Source of the DNA: Lingula anatina
Taxonomy: Eukaryota > Brachiopoda > Lingulata > Lingulida > Lingulidae
Direction: 5' to 3'
NCBI RefSeq assembly: GCF_001039355.2
Contig: NW_019775405.1
Coordinates: forward strand, 49,690-113,689
Length of the DNA stretch: 64,000 nt
Shown here: one piece after another, positions 34,520 to 46,642 of the stretch
How the letters are laid out: the number at the start of each line of letters is the position of its first letter
Position numbering within the stretch: position 1 is the stretch's first letter
Made by a program: the position numbers and the translations under genes
Notes under the pieces: model-generated
What the model was told of the DNA's origin: nothing
The model's database searches: none
What the model saw: only the letters and a program-made list of their open reading frames with translations

Positions 34520-37500
34520 AAATCGAGGCTAGTTGTGTCTGGGTGTGATGATAAATCTTCTTTTTCTACACAAAAGACGAAATCTCAATCATATTTAGTC
34601 TAATAATTTAGCTCATTTTAAGCCAAGTACTCTGACTTTCTTTTACATTATGGCTTGTGATATCCACAAAATTAACTAAAATTATGACAATTGCTGATGT
34701 ACTGCACCCTATCATACACGAGCGCCTTCTAGCGGCTGAATAGTCTTCTTATAAATGATAAAATTCCTATTATCAAGGTGTTATAACTCCTTGCCATTAT
34801 CCACAGGACATTTAAATTTGAAATTTATCTTTGAATCATATATTTCCAGGTCGATCAGACCACCATTTCATCTCCAGGCTAGATAGCCTACTAGGCTTAC
34901 AGAAAATATTGGTCCTGGAGCTTTTAAAACCCGCCAGCGACTTTTTTTCTTCTAATTTTTATTTATTATTTTATCTATATTTTCGGACCGATATAAAAAT
35001 AACAATTGTACTAATGTACATGTAAGCCTGGATTGCAGAGCTGATGTAAGTCGGCTTTTTCATATTCAAAAGATATACTACTATATCAAATATTTTATAC
35101 ACACAATGCATGATCATTATCTTCAGTAGGCCCTTCACTGTGGAAATATACATGTATGCCTCGAACTACACATTGATGATGAAAATAAATTGACTTTTAT
35201 AAGATAACCTGCATATTTTGACGAGTATTACACATCGAACTTTGCTGGCAACATCCCATCAGATCACATACGAAGTCCAAATTTCACCACAATGCTGTGG
35301 AACTAATCAATACCTCAATTTCGTCCAAGTTCAGGGTTTTCTTTCTAGACCGATCCGAAGAATCTTATTAGATCTCAGTTCTTTTCTGAAACCTGTCTTT
35401 TTTGGTATAACTCTGGGTGGCTATAAAATTAGGCCTTTATATAGGCCTAAATAGGCTAAATAGGTATCTACATGTATATGGTATCTAATTTCTCTTTTCT
35501 TCTTTGAAATGACCATTATCATCCTTATCGCCATGAGCTAACGAGTGCGCGGTATTCCTCTGGTAGCTATAAGGGCAAAGAATCTAAAAGCACTTTGGGT
35601 AAGGGGTTTTGTGGTTAAGGAATAATCCTTCGTCACTTGCTTTCTAATTTCATTGATGCTTAAAGAATGTATTATTAATCTGGAATACAACCGATGCGTT
35701 TTTCTTATTTTCTTTCTTTTTTAAAATTTCTTTTAATTTTTTTGTCAGCTGTCTATTGTACCGCTACTCTGCAATCAGTATAAAATCTCCATGATGCAAG
35801 TCTCGTCACATGCAAACTCTGCATGTGTTTTGAATAAAGAATAGACCGGCAAATAGATCTTTTATTAGGCCGTTGGTTTTGTAAGGCTGCGCTTTCGATT
35901 ACTTTTGATCCATATGGGCCCATACACTGTGTGAATTTTATTAGAGTGGTGTGACATCTGATATGCGCCATAGACTACTTAATGGTTCGTTGATTTTAGT
36001 GCTTTTTGGAAACCAATCCTCTCCCGAAATTGTTTTTGGGTTGTTTTTCTGTACAGACGTTCTTTACATAAAAGTGCAACTGATCTATGACGCAGACGGG
36101 GAAAAACTACTGGTTTTCATTATGGTCGGTTGCAGCGAGTGTTGGACGTTCTACAATGTATTACCCGTTGATAATTTTAATTAAAACACCCAAACCCATT
36201 TTAGAGGTGCAAATGAGGTCACAGGCACGCTCTTAAAAAATTTAGTGCACAGATTGCAAACTATATTTGATTATTTTATGGTCCCACATGAAGAAGTTTG
36301 TATCAAAGTTTCACTCTCCTGGAACCATGAATAATAACAAATAATTAATCGTCTAGCCCCCAAAAAGGAACAAACGTTACTGTCACAAATGCAAAACGTC
36401 CAACTGTGAAACGTTTTACTCACTCTGAAAATTCAATCATCACTGGTTTTGTTCTTTGATTTTTTATCCTACAAGTATAACGTTGTAATCTTCTGTATAG
36501 AGCAATTAATTGTTTTTGAGCGACTTTAGTTTGCTTGTCACCGAATATTAGAAAAAAAAAAAAACAAAAAAACAGGTTAACGTGAACTATGCGCTTCAGA
36601 TTTACGATAATACTACGGCCTACGGGCTTATGATTTTCAAAATTTGTCAAAAGTTTTTAGCTTGACATAAAACGTAGCGGCCACGGAGGCTGCCTCCGCT
36701 CAGACGCAGCAAGAAAAGGGATTTACGGACAGGGTACGTGCATCGTTAAGAATTTGGGTATTTTCTTTTTAAATAACATGCAATGTTAAGAAGTTAACTT
36801 TATCTTAAATTAATGTAATTGCCATCACTCGAATTTTAACGGCCTGTACCTCTTGGGTATAAGCTGATGGCATCAACTGGGCCACTTTCAGAGGGTATCA
36901 TAATTCCCGGAAGACCACTGAGATCATAATATGGTAAATACATGAACGTGGTCAAATTACAACGTGCATTATATGTTAATTACCTGTATATGAGAACGTA
37001 ACAAGATAAAACTAACCTCTTTCTACGTGGTCACAAATCGCTAGTTAACACCTTGTCAAAATGACAGAATTTTTTTAAACTGTCGCAAATTTCTTAATAG
37101 ATAATGTCTGATTTCATACTCTGGACTAGCCACTCAACCACCCTCAGGTTGATTCCCGCCCACTGCCTACACCCTCCCACAGCTGCCCTCCGAAGTGCCA
37201 GGTCCTCCAGCCTCCCCTGTAATTAAGTAATTTTTAAAATTATGCTTTCAGTATTTATCATAATAAAACTTTTTTCTCTTCTTTTCTCCATAATAAATAG
37301 ATGTTTATTAGTTAATTGGTTACATTTTTAACTTATCTTAAGATGAGCACATAATGCTTAATAGCGATTTGCCATCTTCATGTGTGTATACTATTTATAT
37401 TTCTCATAAACTAATAAATGTGCTTAAAAATCATAATATAAATTCGTAAGTGTTACATGTATCATAGTGGTGATTTCATGGTTAAAATACGTTTCAGAAA

Positions 37501-38482
37501 CTTTTTTTATTTTGAACCAATTATGTTTTGGTAAAATGTATTTAGGCGTCAAGGTTATAATCATAAAACCAGAATCACTAATGCATATTAGTCACTAGAA
37601 AGAACTGCAAAGAAGATCCTTTCAGTATTGAGTTACTTCAATTGTGGCTTTGTCTCTTAGATAAAGTTAAAATCCGTCGAAGTTTAATTGCCTTATTGTT
37701 ACAGGTATAGTAAATGTATTCTAATTGGCTACAATATTTCTTGCTACAGAAATTAATGTTGATATATTTTGATGTGTATTCGTAGCTTCGTACTCTTAAA
37801 AGTGACACCAAAATCTTTCCCATTGGATGTGGAATAAAAAATTCAGTACAATACCTTAGTATATACTTATTCTATATAATTATTATATATAAGACGACAG
37901 CCACTGGATAATTGTAAAGATCAAATAATATTCAATATAGGAATATATATATTTCTATAGAATTTCATAAATTGGCGGCCATTTTGGATATTTCGACCAA
38001 ACGGTAAAATTTTTCAAAGGGCTACGACTCTAATTTGATTTAGCATATCTAAAGGTAACCATATTTTGTATCCGCCGTGTCACGATTTGGCCATTTTTTT
38101 ACCCTAAGCCACCCCACTAATTTATATTAATGTGCTAATGCACCAAATTCATCAATGCGCAAAAATAATGGAGATCTTAACGCGTGCCAGTTGACTAAAT
38201 ACACATGACTAAAGGGTGAAAAAAAGAGAATTAAAACCACAAAAGATAAATAAACAAGTCTGTTGTGGATACCTGTCACCCAGAAAGTATATTTAAATAA
38301 CAAAATAAGAAAAATAATAAAATTTGATAAACCTGGCCACTTTAAACTTTGTAAAATATCCTGATAGGACAATTGCCTCCGGACTCAGAACGTGGGCCAA
38401 ACAAAATGGTGCAACGATAAATCAGAGAGGAAACAAGATTTAAAATAATCGAATTAATCCCAATTTCCAGCGGTGGGCCACG
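34520..38482. other. No gene recognised
   Basis: About 4 kb upstream of the polycystin-like gene. Short open frames (for example 35218-35454, 35951-36184) have no domain or exon signals. Around 35740-36200 and 37100-37220 the base composition is less AT-rich, but I see no repeat ends, RNA gene or coding periodicity I would defend. Confidence 0.45.
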
Positions 38483-38493
38483 TTTTATTCAAT

Positions 38494-38688
38494 CTAATGG
38501 TTTTTCATTATATCTAAATAAGCTGTAACGCAATCAGATACAAATTTTTCCGCAGCTCTTGCCAATTCTGTCTCCAGATTTTCAAACAAAGTGTCCACAA
38601 TGGCAGCCTTTTCCTCATCGGTCCGCTGTTGGTCTAGACCACCAATAAAAGTGGCGTAACTCCAAGCCTTGATGCTATTCACGTATCT
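38494..38688 (-). CDS. Terminal exon of an unidentified gene, possibly a SAM-dependent methyltransferase
   Basis: A 65-codon frame opens right after a splice acceptor (CCTGCGCACAG) and ends in TAG, with AATAAA beginning 5 nt later (38488-38483). The peptide has the plan I associate with the C-terminus of SABATH-like or related class I methyltransferases: a WS(Y) segment, GGL, then R-T-D-E-E-K, a helix VDTLFENLE and a final CVTAYLDIM strand. That assignment is tentative. Upstream exons should lie at higher coordinates but are not visible; a MITE, an assembly gap and a retrotransposon follow there. It may be a fragment. Confidence 0.55.
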   Translation of the reverse strand, partial: RYVNSIKAWSYATFIGGLDQQRTDEEKAAIVDTLFENLETELARAAEKFVSDCVTAYLDIMKNH

Positions 38689-38825
38689 CTGTGCGCAGGA
38701 ACTACCCTTCTCATTATCTGTGTGGAGAATAAAAAGAACTAACTTATTAATGATTACTGCCGAAAACCTACAGTGTTCAGCGTGTCAGAGAAATATTCAA
38801 AAGGCATTTTCTTCATTTGAGACTT

Positions 38826-39075
38826 GGGGTTCATTCCCAGTGAAACTATCGTTCTCCATCAATCGATCCCACTCCGCGGGCACTCGCTGAATGCGGAAAG
38901 ATTAACAGATAAAACACGCCTCCTCCTGGGTAGAAAACAGAAAAGCTGGTGATTATACGAGTGCGTTGGAAGCACGATGAGGCGTGTTTATCTGTTCATC
39001 TGATTGCATGTAGCGAGAGTCCCTGCAGAGTTGGATTGATCTACGTAGAACGATAGTTTCATTGGGAATGGCCCC
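38826..39075. mobile_element. Palindromic MITE, 250 bp
   Basis: Ends GGGGTTCATTCCCAGTGAAA and the mirrored TTTCATTGGGAATGGCCCC. The arms (~110 bp each) continue with CTATCGTTCT, GATC and CGCGGGCACTCGCTG / TAGCGAGAGTCCCTG counterparts, then meet at AGATAAACACGCCTC / GAGGCGTGTTTATCT around a short centre. Non-coding fold-back element. Confidence 0.85.
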
Positions 39076-39292
39076 TAATAAAATGAATGTCCTTTATATA
39101 AGCTTTAAAACAGTCATTTCAAAAATTAATACAAGCTACCGTAATGGTAATGAAAGAATTAGTACAACAAAACTATTTAGGGCAGCACAATTTTCCGTAT
39201 TATTATGTACCATGGTTTCACAAACGGAACCTTAAAAAGTTTACTCATTTGTATTTATTTATTTTTTTTTTGTAAGCAAGTAGCTAAATTAT

Positions 39293-39293
39293 N
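39293..39293. other. Assembly gap truncating the retrotransposon
   Basis: A single n. The reverse transcriptase frame is open up to this base and nothing retroelement-like follows below it, so the remainder of the element (RNase H, recombinase, 3' end) is missing from the assembly here. Confidence 0.85.
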
Positions 39294-40401
39294 AGAGCCT
39301 AATGAAATGGTGGGGTTTTCTGATACCAATTGTTAGGTCAATAAGTCTGCGGAGAAAGGCCCTACCTGGGAGAATCACTGAACAGGTGAAATTTAGGAGG
39401 CCAATGAGGGATTGCAGCTGTGTCAAAGTAACTTTTGAACGGGTGAGAAATTCATCGATGAGAGACCTACACTTGGATACCTTATCCTCTGGGAGCCGGG
39501 CTTCCATCAATTCGGTATCTAGCTCGATACCTGCAAAGGGCAAAACCCTACTCGGACCAAAGGTCTTATCACTAGCTATTGGGACGCCTAGGTCCTGACA
39601 GAGTGCCAAAAAATTGTTAAGGTCCTCCTGACACTTTTCCTTGGTAGGAGCTACAAACAAGAAGTCATCAAGGATGTGGACCATTGGGTGGGCCTGGAAT
39701 TTGTTTTCTGCAATCCATTGGAGGGAGGTACTAAACATTTCAAATATTCTACATGAGGAAGAACAGCCCATAGGGAGGCGGGTGTCAAAATAGTATTTAT
39801 CCCTCCATGTGAAACCAAGTAGGTGTTGATCGGCAGGGTGAACCATAATTATCCTGAAAGCTGATTCCACATCAGTCTTAGCCATCCAAGAAAAACGCCC
39901 GGACTTATTGATAAGTTCTATTGCATTTTCAATTGTGTGATATTGGACGGAGGAAAATTCCTTGTCGATGCCATCATTTACTGACTGTCCAGCGGGGAAG
40001 GATAGATCATGGATAAGTCTGAACTTGCCTGGATCTTTCTTAGGGTGTAGACCAATGGGGGAAATGGCCAAATGTGGAAAGGGTTTGGACGTGAAAGGGC
40101 CTGCCAGCCTGCCTAGATTTAATTCAGATGCCAATTTCTGATCTACAACCTCGGGCCTGACCAGGGCGGATTTATGATTGTGGTTGGAAAAGGAGTACTG
40201 CGAGCCGTTGTGACCTAACCTGAATCCAGTAGTGAAACCTGAAACCAATTGTCCTTTCAGAGCGGGTGAGTAACCTGACAGATATCTACTGAGTTTGTTT
40301 GGGTCTACTGACGTTTTGAGGACCTTGGTTGTTTGATGAGGGAGCCCTGTTGGCACGTGTAGGGTAGTTTGGGGCTGAGTGAGTGATCGTTTTACCTTCA
40401 T
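39294..40401 (-). CDS. Reverse transcriptase, DIRS-like (3' truncated)
   Basis: 369 codons, open to the gap. Palm motifs in order: KFRLIHDLSFP (~126-136), AKTDVESAFR with catalytic D177, LPMGCSSSCR (~209-218), and VHILDDFLF with D245-D246 (the YxDD-box equivalent), then FAGIELD and a thumb-like region with LLNFTC and GRAFLRRLIDLT. Its start overlaps the end of gag by 116 nt in a different frame, so it is probably made by frameshifting or reinitiation. It copies the element's RNA. The intact frame implies a young copy. Confidence 0.85.
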
Positions 40402-41551
40402 GGCGGTTGCAATGGATGGCTGGGGGGGTCCCCCCAGAACAATGGAAGCAGCGGTGGTCGTATCCGCAGTTTCCCCTGCATTTGGCCCCAGAGTGGAATT
40501 TGTAACAGACCCCTGGAGGAAAGCTCCTACGAAAGGGCTGCTTTGGTCTGGATAATGTCTTTGGGCGATAGTGGAAGTTAGAGCTGGTGCGAGGGTTGAG
40601 AAGGGCCCTGTTCCAGAGGTCCCAATTTATATCCTGCCAAGGGTCCCCTGACCTCTCTTTATTGAGTCTAAAATTCCGGTCGTAGGCCAACCAGTCCCCC
40701 TTTAGACCCGCCAAAACCTTGATATCCTCTGCATACTTAAGCAGATTGGGGGCCTCAAGGGGATGTTTCAGGGCGTAAACAGAAATAAAAGTGTGGAATG
40801 CGGTTGTCCAAGTGCCTAGTGAGGAGATCTGAGTTCTTTTACCCTGGGATACAACAAGGGTTAGCTGGCCGTTGCAGTTTTCCATAGCCAGAGGAAGAGA
40901 ATCACCTGATTGTGGTAATTGGGAAGCCTGGTCTGGAAGGAGTAGGGCCAGGTCAATGAATTCATCCCCCCAAATGCGATCTTTGACTTTATCATCTACC
41001 TGAGCATGTAGGGGAATAGACTTTGTGTGAAACCTATTAGAAGTAGAGGGGTGGGATGATACTGTACCTGATTCAGTTGGAGAGGAGAATGGGCAATTGT
41101 CTGAAGATTGAGTGGCCGTCTCAGCGGGGATGTTTTGGGTAGAAGTACCAGGAATCGCATTGTTGTTTTGTTGGTTGTGCGTCGCAGCCAAGCGCTCCAC
41201 GACACTGTCCAGTTTTGCCATCATTTTCTCAACCATGTTGACGATCAAATTGTTGTCCGTGGACACTGGGGACGGGGCCTGTGGCAGAGGCGTATTTGAT
41301 GTAATAGCAGGCGGGGCCGCGGTAGAGGAAGAAGCTGTCGGCTCTGGAACCTGGGACTGGGAAGAAGTTGAAGAAGAGGCTGCCTCCGAGGGCGATGATC
41401 CTGTAGATGAAGGCGTAGCTGTTGAGGATTGGCCCGTAGACGCGATAACAGAAGACGATCGCGATCTTAGTGAACCCTTGGCAGTCCTACGGGTGGTTGG
41501 GCGCTCGTATGGTGTCGTTTTCCTTTTAGGAGGCACTGAAATGCATAACAT
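40286..41551 (-). CDS. Gag-like protein with Cys/His cluster
   Basis: 421 codons. Residues ~25-100 are Ser/Thr/Pro-rich, ~104-125 a short coiled-coil-like helix, ~195-330 the likely assembly domain (conserved-looking W residues in GTWTTAFH and DWLAYDRNFR), and ~347-385 a Cys/His cluster (CYKFHSG, CRGNCGYDHRCFHCSG, HCNRHEG) typical of nucleic-acid-binding knuckles in this retroelement group. In the 5' region a GTAAGA donor (about 41595) and a TTTCAG acceptor (about 41536) could remove ~60 nt and bypass the first ATG, so the true start is uncertain. Confidence 0.8.
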   Translation of the reverse strand: MLCISVPPKRKTTPYERPTTRRTAKGSLRSRSSSVIASTGQSSTATPSSTGSSPSEAASSSTSSQSQVPEPTASSSTAAPPAITSNTPLPQAPSPVSTDNNLIVNMVEKMMAKLDSVVERLAATHNQQNNNAIPGTSTQNIPAETATQSSDNCPFSSPTESGTVSSHPSTSNRFHTKSIPLHAQVDDKVKDRIWGDEFIDLALLLPDQASQLPQSGDSLPLAMENCNGQLTLVVSQGKRTQISSLGTWTTAFHTFISVYALKHPLEAPNLLKYAEDIKVLAGLKGDWLAYDRNFRLNKERSGDPWQDINWDLWNRALLNPRTSSNFHYRPKTLSRPKQPFRRSFPPGVCYKFHSGAKCRGNCGYDHRCFHCSGGTPPAIHCNRHEGKTITHSAPNYPTRANRAPSSNNQGPQNVSRPKQTQ

Positions 41552-41660
41552 AGACAGCGGCAGATTGATGATTAAATTGCACTTTATTTTCTTACCAAGT
41601 GATGGAGGAGACAGGGGAAGGTGGCGGGAATCAAAATTGAAGATGGCGAACGTAAAATTA

Positions 41661-42380
41661 TTCTGACAATTGCATACACTATAGAACTTTGTGTAAAGCA
41701 GAGTGGGAAGGAATAGTAACGCTCATTTGGTTAAACGCTGAGGCGCGAACCTAAGTGAAACCCCCGTCCGTGATTGGACAGGGTGTCTGATCATTTTTTC
41801 TAATCAAGGTTCTCTCTTAAACAAAAAGCCCATGACCCATTAGAGCCTGCGTCATCAAAACAAACAGCAGCCATTCTGGAGGGAGACCGGAATCGTCTGC
41901 TGCGCATGAACAAGCCATGTCAGTAGTTCAATTTTCGTTTCCTGTATTTCCTTTGATAATTAACCGAGCAAAATGATGAATTACTGCAGGTTATTTGATC
42001 GAGAAAAGATAACTAACTTTACAAGCGTTCACACTTGCCTGCAGTGGTAACAATCCATGATGAAGGAACTAAAACCATAAACGGAGGAGAGACGGCGAGG
42101 TGGCTTTGAAAAGTAAAGGAATAAAACTAATCTATTTTATAGCAAAGAATGAAGAGCCAGCTGTGCAGATTTTACCATAAAAGAAAAAACAGTACAAAAC
42201 CAAAGACCTAGGTGTGTACGTTTGGGGCACACGTACACTGCATATTTATTTAAAGTAGTGCCCAATAAGTTTGGGTGGAGAGTGTGTTAATTTGTTAAAA
42301 CGTGTGGAAATACCCAGGCAGGGTTTCGACTTTTATAGTGAAGACTCACCTATTGCCTTGGGTGTAATTTGTTATCAATT
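41661..42380. other. No gene recognised; possible 5' region of the retrotransposon
   Basis: Sequence upstream of gag. It may include the element's 5' terminal repeat, but with the 3' end missing there is nothing to compare it with. No other feature seen. Confidence 0.4.
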
Positions 42381-42381
42381 A

Positions 42382-43515
42382 GGGCTCCTTTACACTGGAC
42401 GGCGTCCTTTCTGTGTCCCTTCTGCGTTCAAAAATGTGGTCAGGACGCTCAACGGTCGCCAAAGCAATTAAATCGTGTCTCAGTGTAAAGGCGTCTGCGT
42501 CCCTTGTGCGTCCTTTGAACGACCGAATCTTGATTTTACCTGTAAAACTGCGAGCAACCTGCCTGCCTCCACTGTACGTCCCCTGTGCAACCCAAGGCGT
42601 CCATTGCGATGTTAGAGCGACCATTAAGCATTCTTGCTGCGTTCTCTGTACCTTCATCGGCGATCAGTGGCGTCTATTCTACGATCATTCTGCATCCTGC
42701 TTGACCGATGAGCGTTGTTTGGGCGTCCTCTATATTCTAAGTCATATTTTTTCATCGGTTCTAACCAGGTTATCCAATAAAGAACATTTCCAGCACACAA
42801 AACAAATAAATGGGAATAAACGCTTTAAACTATATTGATGCAAGGACTGATAATCAGCCAGATGCTAATTGTTATCCTTATAAGAAGGATGGACAGGCGC
42901 CGAAAACGAAAAAGTGTGACTGACACAGCATAGAATATTTGAATCCGTTTTCAAATGACGCATTCTGCAAAAAGTTCTGGCAATTAATGCATCTTGAAAA
43001 AAAGGCAAAATATTCGTTTTATAATAACCTCAAAAAAAAAAGGATCATTTCATGAATTTTAGGGGAAAAAACAATCGGAGGCTGATATGAGACCACTGTT
43101 GCCCTTAGAATTCCTGTCTGGTGAAAAAATACCTCAGCACGGCCCCGTTTGAGAGTGAAAAAAAAATCTTCTACGTGCCGAACACTGGACGATCTTTGAG
43201 TTTTCATTCTGCAACCAAAGCGATGCTTGTGCCTCGATCCTTTCTACGACCGCGGCGATGCTTGTGCGTCCTCTCTGCGACCACGGCGATGCTTGTGCGT
43301 CCTTTCTGCGTCCATTGAGCGACCATCCTCCATCGCGTTCTCTCTGCGATTGTTTTGAACATGCTCAAAACTTCGCGGCGTCCATGGCGTCCTCGGCGAT
43401 GCTTGAACGTTCTTTGTGCGACCTTGGCGATCACTGTGCGTTCTTTGAGCGTCCGACGGCGTCCTGGCCAGTTTCATGGTCGCACAAAGGACGCCGTCCA
43501 GTGTAAAGGGGGTTT
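42382..43515. mobile_element. TIR element with CCTTTACACTGGACGGCG ends
   Basis: About 1.13 kb. Left end TCCTTTACACTGGACGGCGT, right end the mirror ACGCCGTCCAGTGTAAAGGG. Both halves are filled with short words related to GCGTCC, TTCTGCG, CGATGCTTGTGCGTCC and their complements, especially 43200-43460, making it a self-complementary mosaic. All open frames here on both strands are by-products of these words. No transposase. Superfamily not assigned. Confidence 0.8.
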
Positions 43516-45330
43516 TACGGTGCTCTCTAGATTTTATCGGCTGTCACCTACCTCTTTAATACCTGGTTAGCATTATTGCCAATTAGTGTCAAGGCTATAT
43601 TTGTACTGTACACAGCTGAGCTGGGCCAATTAAATCAATTACCTGTATGAAGTGTATTTGGAAGTTAGTGGCTTAATTTTCGATTTGGTGTAGTGATAAG
43701 AGTAATTTTATTTTGCAAGTAAATTCTACCTCAGGTGTAATTGACATATAACCTCATGAAATGAATTTGCACTTTCCTCTGTAAAAATGTTAAATTCTGC
43801 TCCTTTCAACTGTAATGTTGTAAGTTACAATATGAATAAAAATCACAATGTTATCTTTCTATTAATTTACATTTAGGAAATTGATCAGGCCACACTGATT
43901 GGGTGCAAGTAAATTATTTAAAATTATTTAAAAAATAAAAAATAAATAAATAAATAAATAAAAAACGGAAGCTTTTGATGACAGGTACAAAAGGCAGCTA
44001 GATGACACGCAAGGTAGAAGCAGCAAAAAATATTCCTAGATCTTTGTGACCAGCTGACGAGACAGGATCTGAACATCAGGAGAGTGAAATCCAGTGCATG
44101 ACAGGAATTATTTAATATTGAAGCGACACTCAGAACTCAGCATTTCATGTTCACTTTTATTCATGCAAAATGTGTACTTTTCCTATATGTTTAAGCAAAT
44201 GGTTGCAGAAATGAAGATCAATTCATGAACTGCATTATTGTTATTTTACATTGGACATCATAAATACATAAGTGTTAAAAATGCCTTGCTTCTGTGAATG
44301 ACTGAATAGTAATAAAATCCTAACAATGTTGCTTTTATGAATGGTTGCATTCATGGTGAATATTAAACTCTCTCAAACAACAGTCTTCGTTACACGTACT
44401 TTCTAATGAACCAAAATGAAGTACAAGAATGCTGAAATAATTTCTGACAGCTTCACGATGTAGAGATAAGTCATAACTGACAGCAATATTTCATGTCATA
44501 AGACAATCCTGCATACATTCTTCCTTGAGTCCACAAGGGTTTATCCTGATGATCAGCTCAAAATTTCTCCTTATATCTATCCTTTATGAAAAAAGTTGCT
44601 TCTATGTAAGGTTAAACTTATGATTACACAATTAACAATAAACTCTCTCAAACTATAACTGTCATTACCCAATGAACAAGAAAAATGAAGTACAAGATAA
44701 CTGAACTATCTTGTGACAACACCATGTTGGATAAGTAGCATTTGGTAGGATTTCACGTTTTTAGACTGTCTTGAGTTCATATTGGTCGATCCTGCTGATC
44801 AGCTGAAGCTTCAGCTTGTATATATCGTTTTCCCTTTGGTGTACTTGATCGCGATATGAAGTTTATTTTATTTTATTTGGTTCACCTCTATTACCGCTAC
44901 TATTCCCCGTCGTTCATTCCCTCCAGCATGGCCGTGGGACTTGCGTTACGGAGTAAATATGACGTCACTGTAATGGGTTAATAAATACGATTGAAAGAGC
45001 TATTTAAAGGTTAGCACAAAAGCCAGTAAACTGATTCAGGATTTTTCCAGATTGCAATATAATTTGGTGGGGGGAGGGGGGGGGGTACAAATTTAATAAT
45101 TTCAATGAATACTTGCAATGGCAATTACAAATTATATTCCAATCTGGAAAAATTATGTTTCGACTATTAAGCATAACAAAAAAACAATATCTAGACAAAT
45201 TTACCGTTGATTTTATACACGTAGTTTAACATATTTTAACCATTTAGAGTAATCTGGGTCAGCAGTTTGCCGACTTTAACCTACTTTTATTATTATTATT
45301 ATTATGATGATGATGATGATGAACAGCACT
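43516..45330. other. No gene recognised; diverged tandem pair and microsatellites
   Basis: About 44340-44600 and 44630-44850 are diverged copies (AAACTCTCTCAAAC, then AATGAAGTACAAGA, then CTTGAGT, ATCCTGATGATCAGCT). An (AAAT)n tract lies near 43930-43965, a G-run at about 45066-45085, and (TTA)n-(TGA)n at about 45287-45320. Confidence 0.6.
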
Positions 45331-45716
45331 GCATGTTTCTTCTGGCCAAAATTTCCAAAGAAATGCCCATAGTTACTACTGAACTGTAATAGGAAGTCAT
45401 ATACTGTGACCTTGAAACTGACCTTTCATCTACTTATTCACCATGAACTGAACTTTGCATATTTTCGTGCTGCTCATATCTTCAAAACTAGCAGAGATAT
45501 GCCCAGTGTTGCCGCTAGGTTTTCTCTTTTATCAGCACTGATAACACATTTCAAGGAAAACCAATAGGCCTTTATAGGTTGTCTATAAAAATCACAGGCC
45601 TGATCAGTGTTATAGGAAAATACAGGTCAATTTGAAAATGTGCATATTTTTAGAACTCTTGTTGATTGCATTTTATTGAGCTTGTCAAGCACAAGACTGG
45701 TGGTGGTGTCCCTTTT
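45331..45716 (+). repeat. Dispersed repeat shared with 60545-60985
   Basis: Shares, in order and same orientation, AAGAAATGCCCATAGTTACT, CTGTGACCTTGAAA, CTTTGCATATTTTC, AGCACTGATAACACATTT, GAAAACCAATAGG and GAGCTTGTCAAGCACAAGAC with the downstream flank of the 120-bp array at 60126-60730. One diverged copy of the array unit is included. Family unknown. Confidence 0.8.
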
Positions 45717-46642
45717 ATTTTATAACCTACTAGTACATGAATGCTTTTTAGGATTGACATTCAGAGTTTTTGCAATTTTTTGTGAAATTTTTGTGAAGTT
45801 TTTGTGTTTTTTTTTTATGTTTGCGTATATCCAGAGACAGAAGAAAATGTTTTGAGCGTATTAAAAAATAGTTTCATACACTGTTTATATCTTCATTTTA
45901 TGCTGAAAACGGGGTGATTTCATACACTAGAAGTGTTTATAATGGATGTCAGGTACAATACTCATACACGGTGACACCTCTTTATGTTAAGTGTGACAGA
46001 GCCTTAATTAAGTAGAAGGGGTTGTGACTGAAAATTCTCTGACATATATATTTTATATATTTAGGTGGAAATAAATGTGAATATGCTTGGAACAATAGTC
46101 ATCTACGTGATAGAAGTTGCAAGCCTGTGTATATACCACACTACAGGTAGGTCATTGCATGTCTAGGCTAGTGCTAGCTGATCGTATGTATGCACCAATG
46201 CTCCTTTCACCAATAACACGATAAGTAGAAAAATATTTCACTATTTGTCTTCAAACTGACAAATATTCCTAATAAACTAGGTTCTAGATTTCCGTATTGC
46301 CAGCTCGAACTTGATTTCATATATAACCCATATCAGCAATACAAAACTCTAACCACCACCATCAGTTCGTGGACGTTCTTCTTCAAAATTTTGCCTGAGG
46401 CGCTTCCATATTTGGAAGACACAAGTCTAGTACGTCTCAGCTTTGCCCCCCTGGAGCTCCCATATTTGGAAGTCATAAGTCTCGTACGTCACAGCTTTGC
46501 CCGCCTGGAGCTGCCCTTCCTGGGGTCCGCCATATAGATAAACGTCCCAATAAAATATTAGTCCCGATAGATACGTCTCTATACATACACGTCTCAATAG
46601 ATTTACGTCTCGTTAAATTTACGTTCCGATAGATCCGCCAAC
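45717..46642. other. No gene recognised; short tandem repeats
   Basis: About 46380-46510 holds two ~70-bp copies containing CTCCCATATTTGGAAG, GTCTCGTACGTC and AGCTTTGCCC. About 46536-46640 has loosely repeated ACGTCTC(A/G)ATAGAT words. Confidence 0.6.

Larger units (their letters stand above)
39294..41660 (-). mobile_element. DIRS-like retrotransposon, 5' part
   Basis: Two overlapping minus-strand frames, a Cys/His-containing gag-like protein and a reverse transcriptase, both open. The RT has the sequence character of DIRS/Ngaro-type (tyrosine-recombinase) elements rather than Ty3 or LINE types. No LTR is visible upstream of gag. The 3' part is lost in the gap. The 5' boundary is uncertain. 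Confidence 0.75.

Noticed and set aside
41112-41666. 184-codon plus-strand frame.
   Set aside because: Antisense shadow of the low-complexity gag N-terminus (Ser/Thr/Pro codons read backwards).
43019-43570. Arg/Thr/His-rich frames on both strands.
   Set aside because: Products of short repeated words inside the 42382-43515 element.
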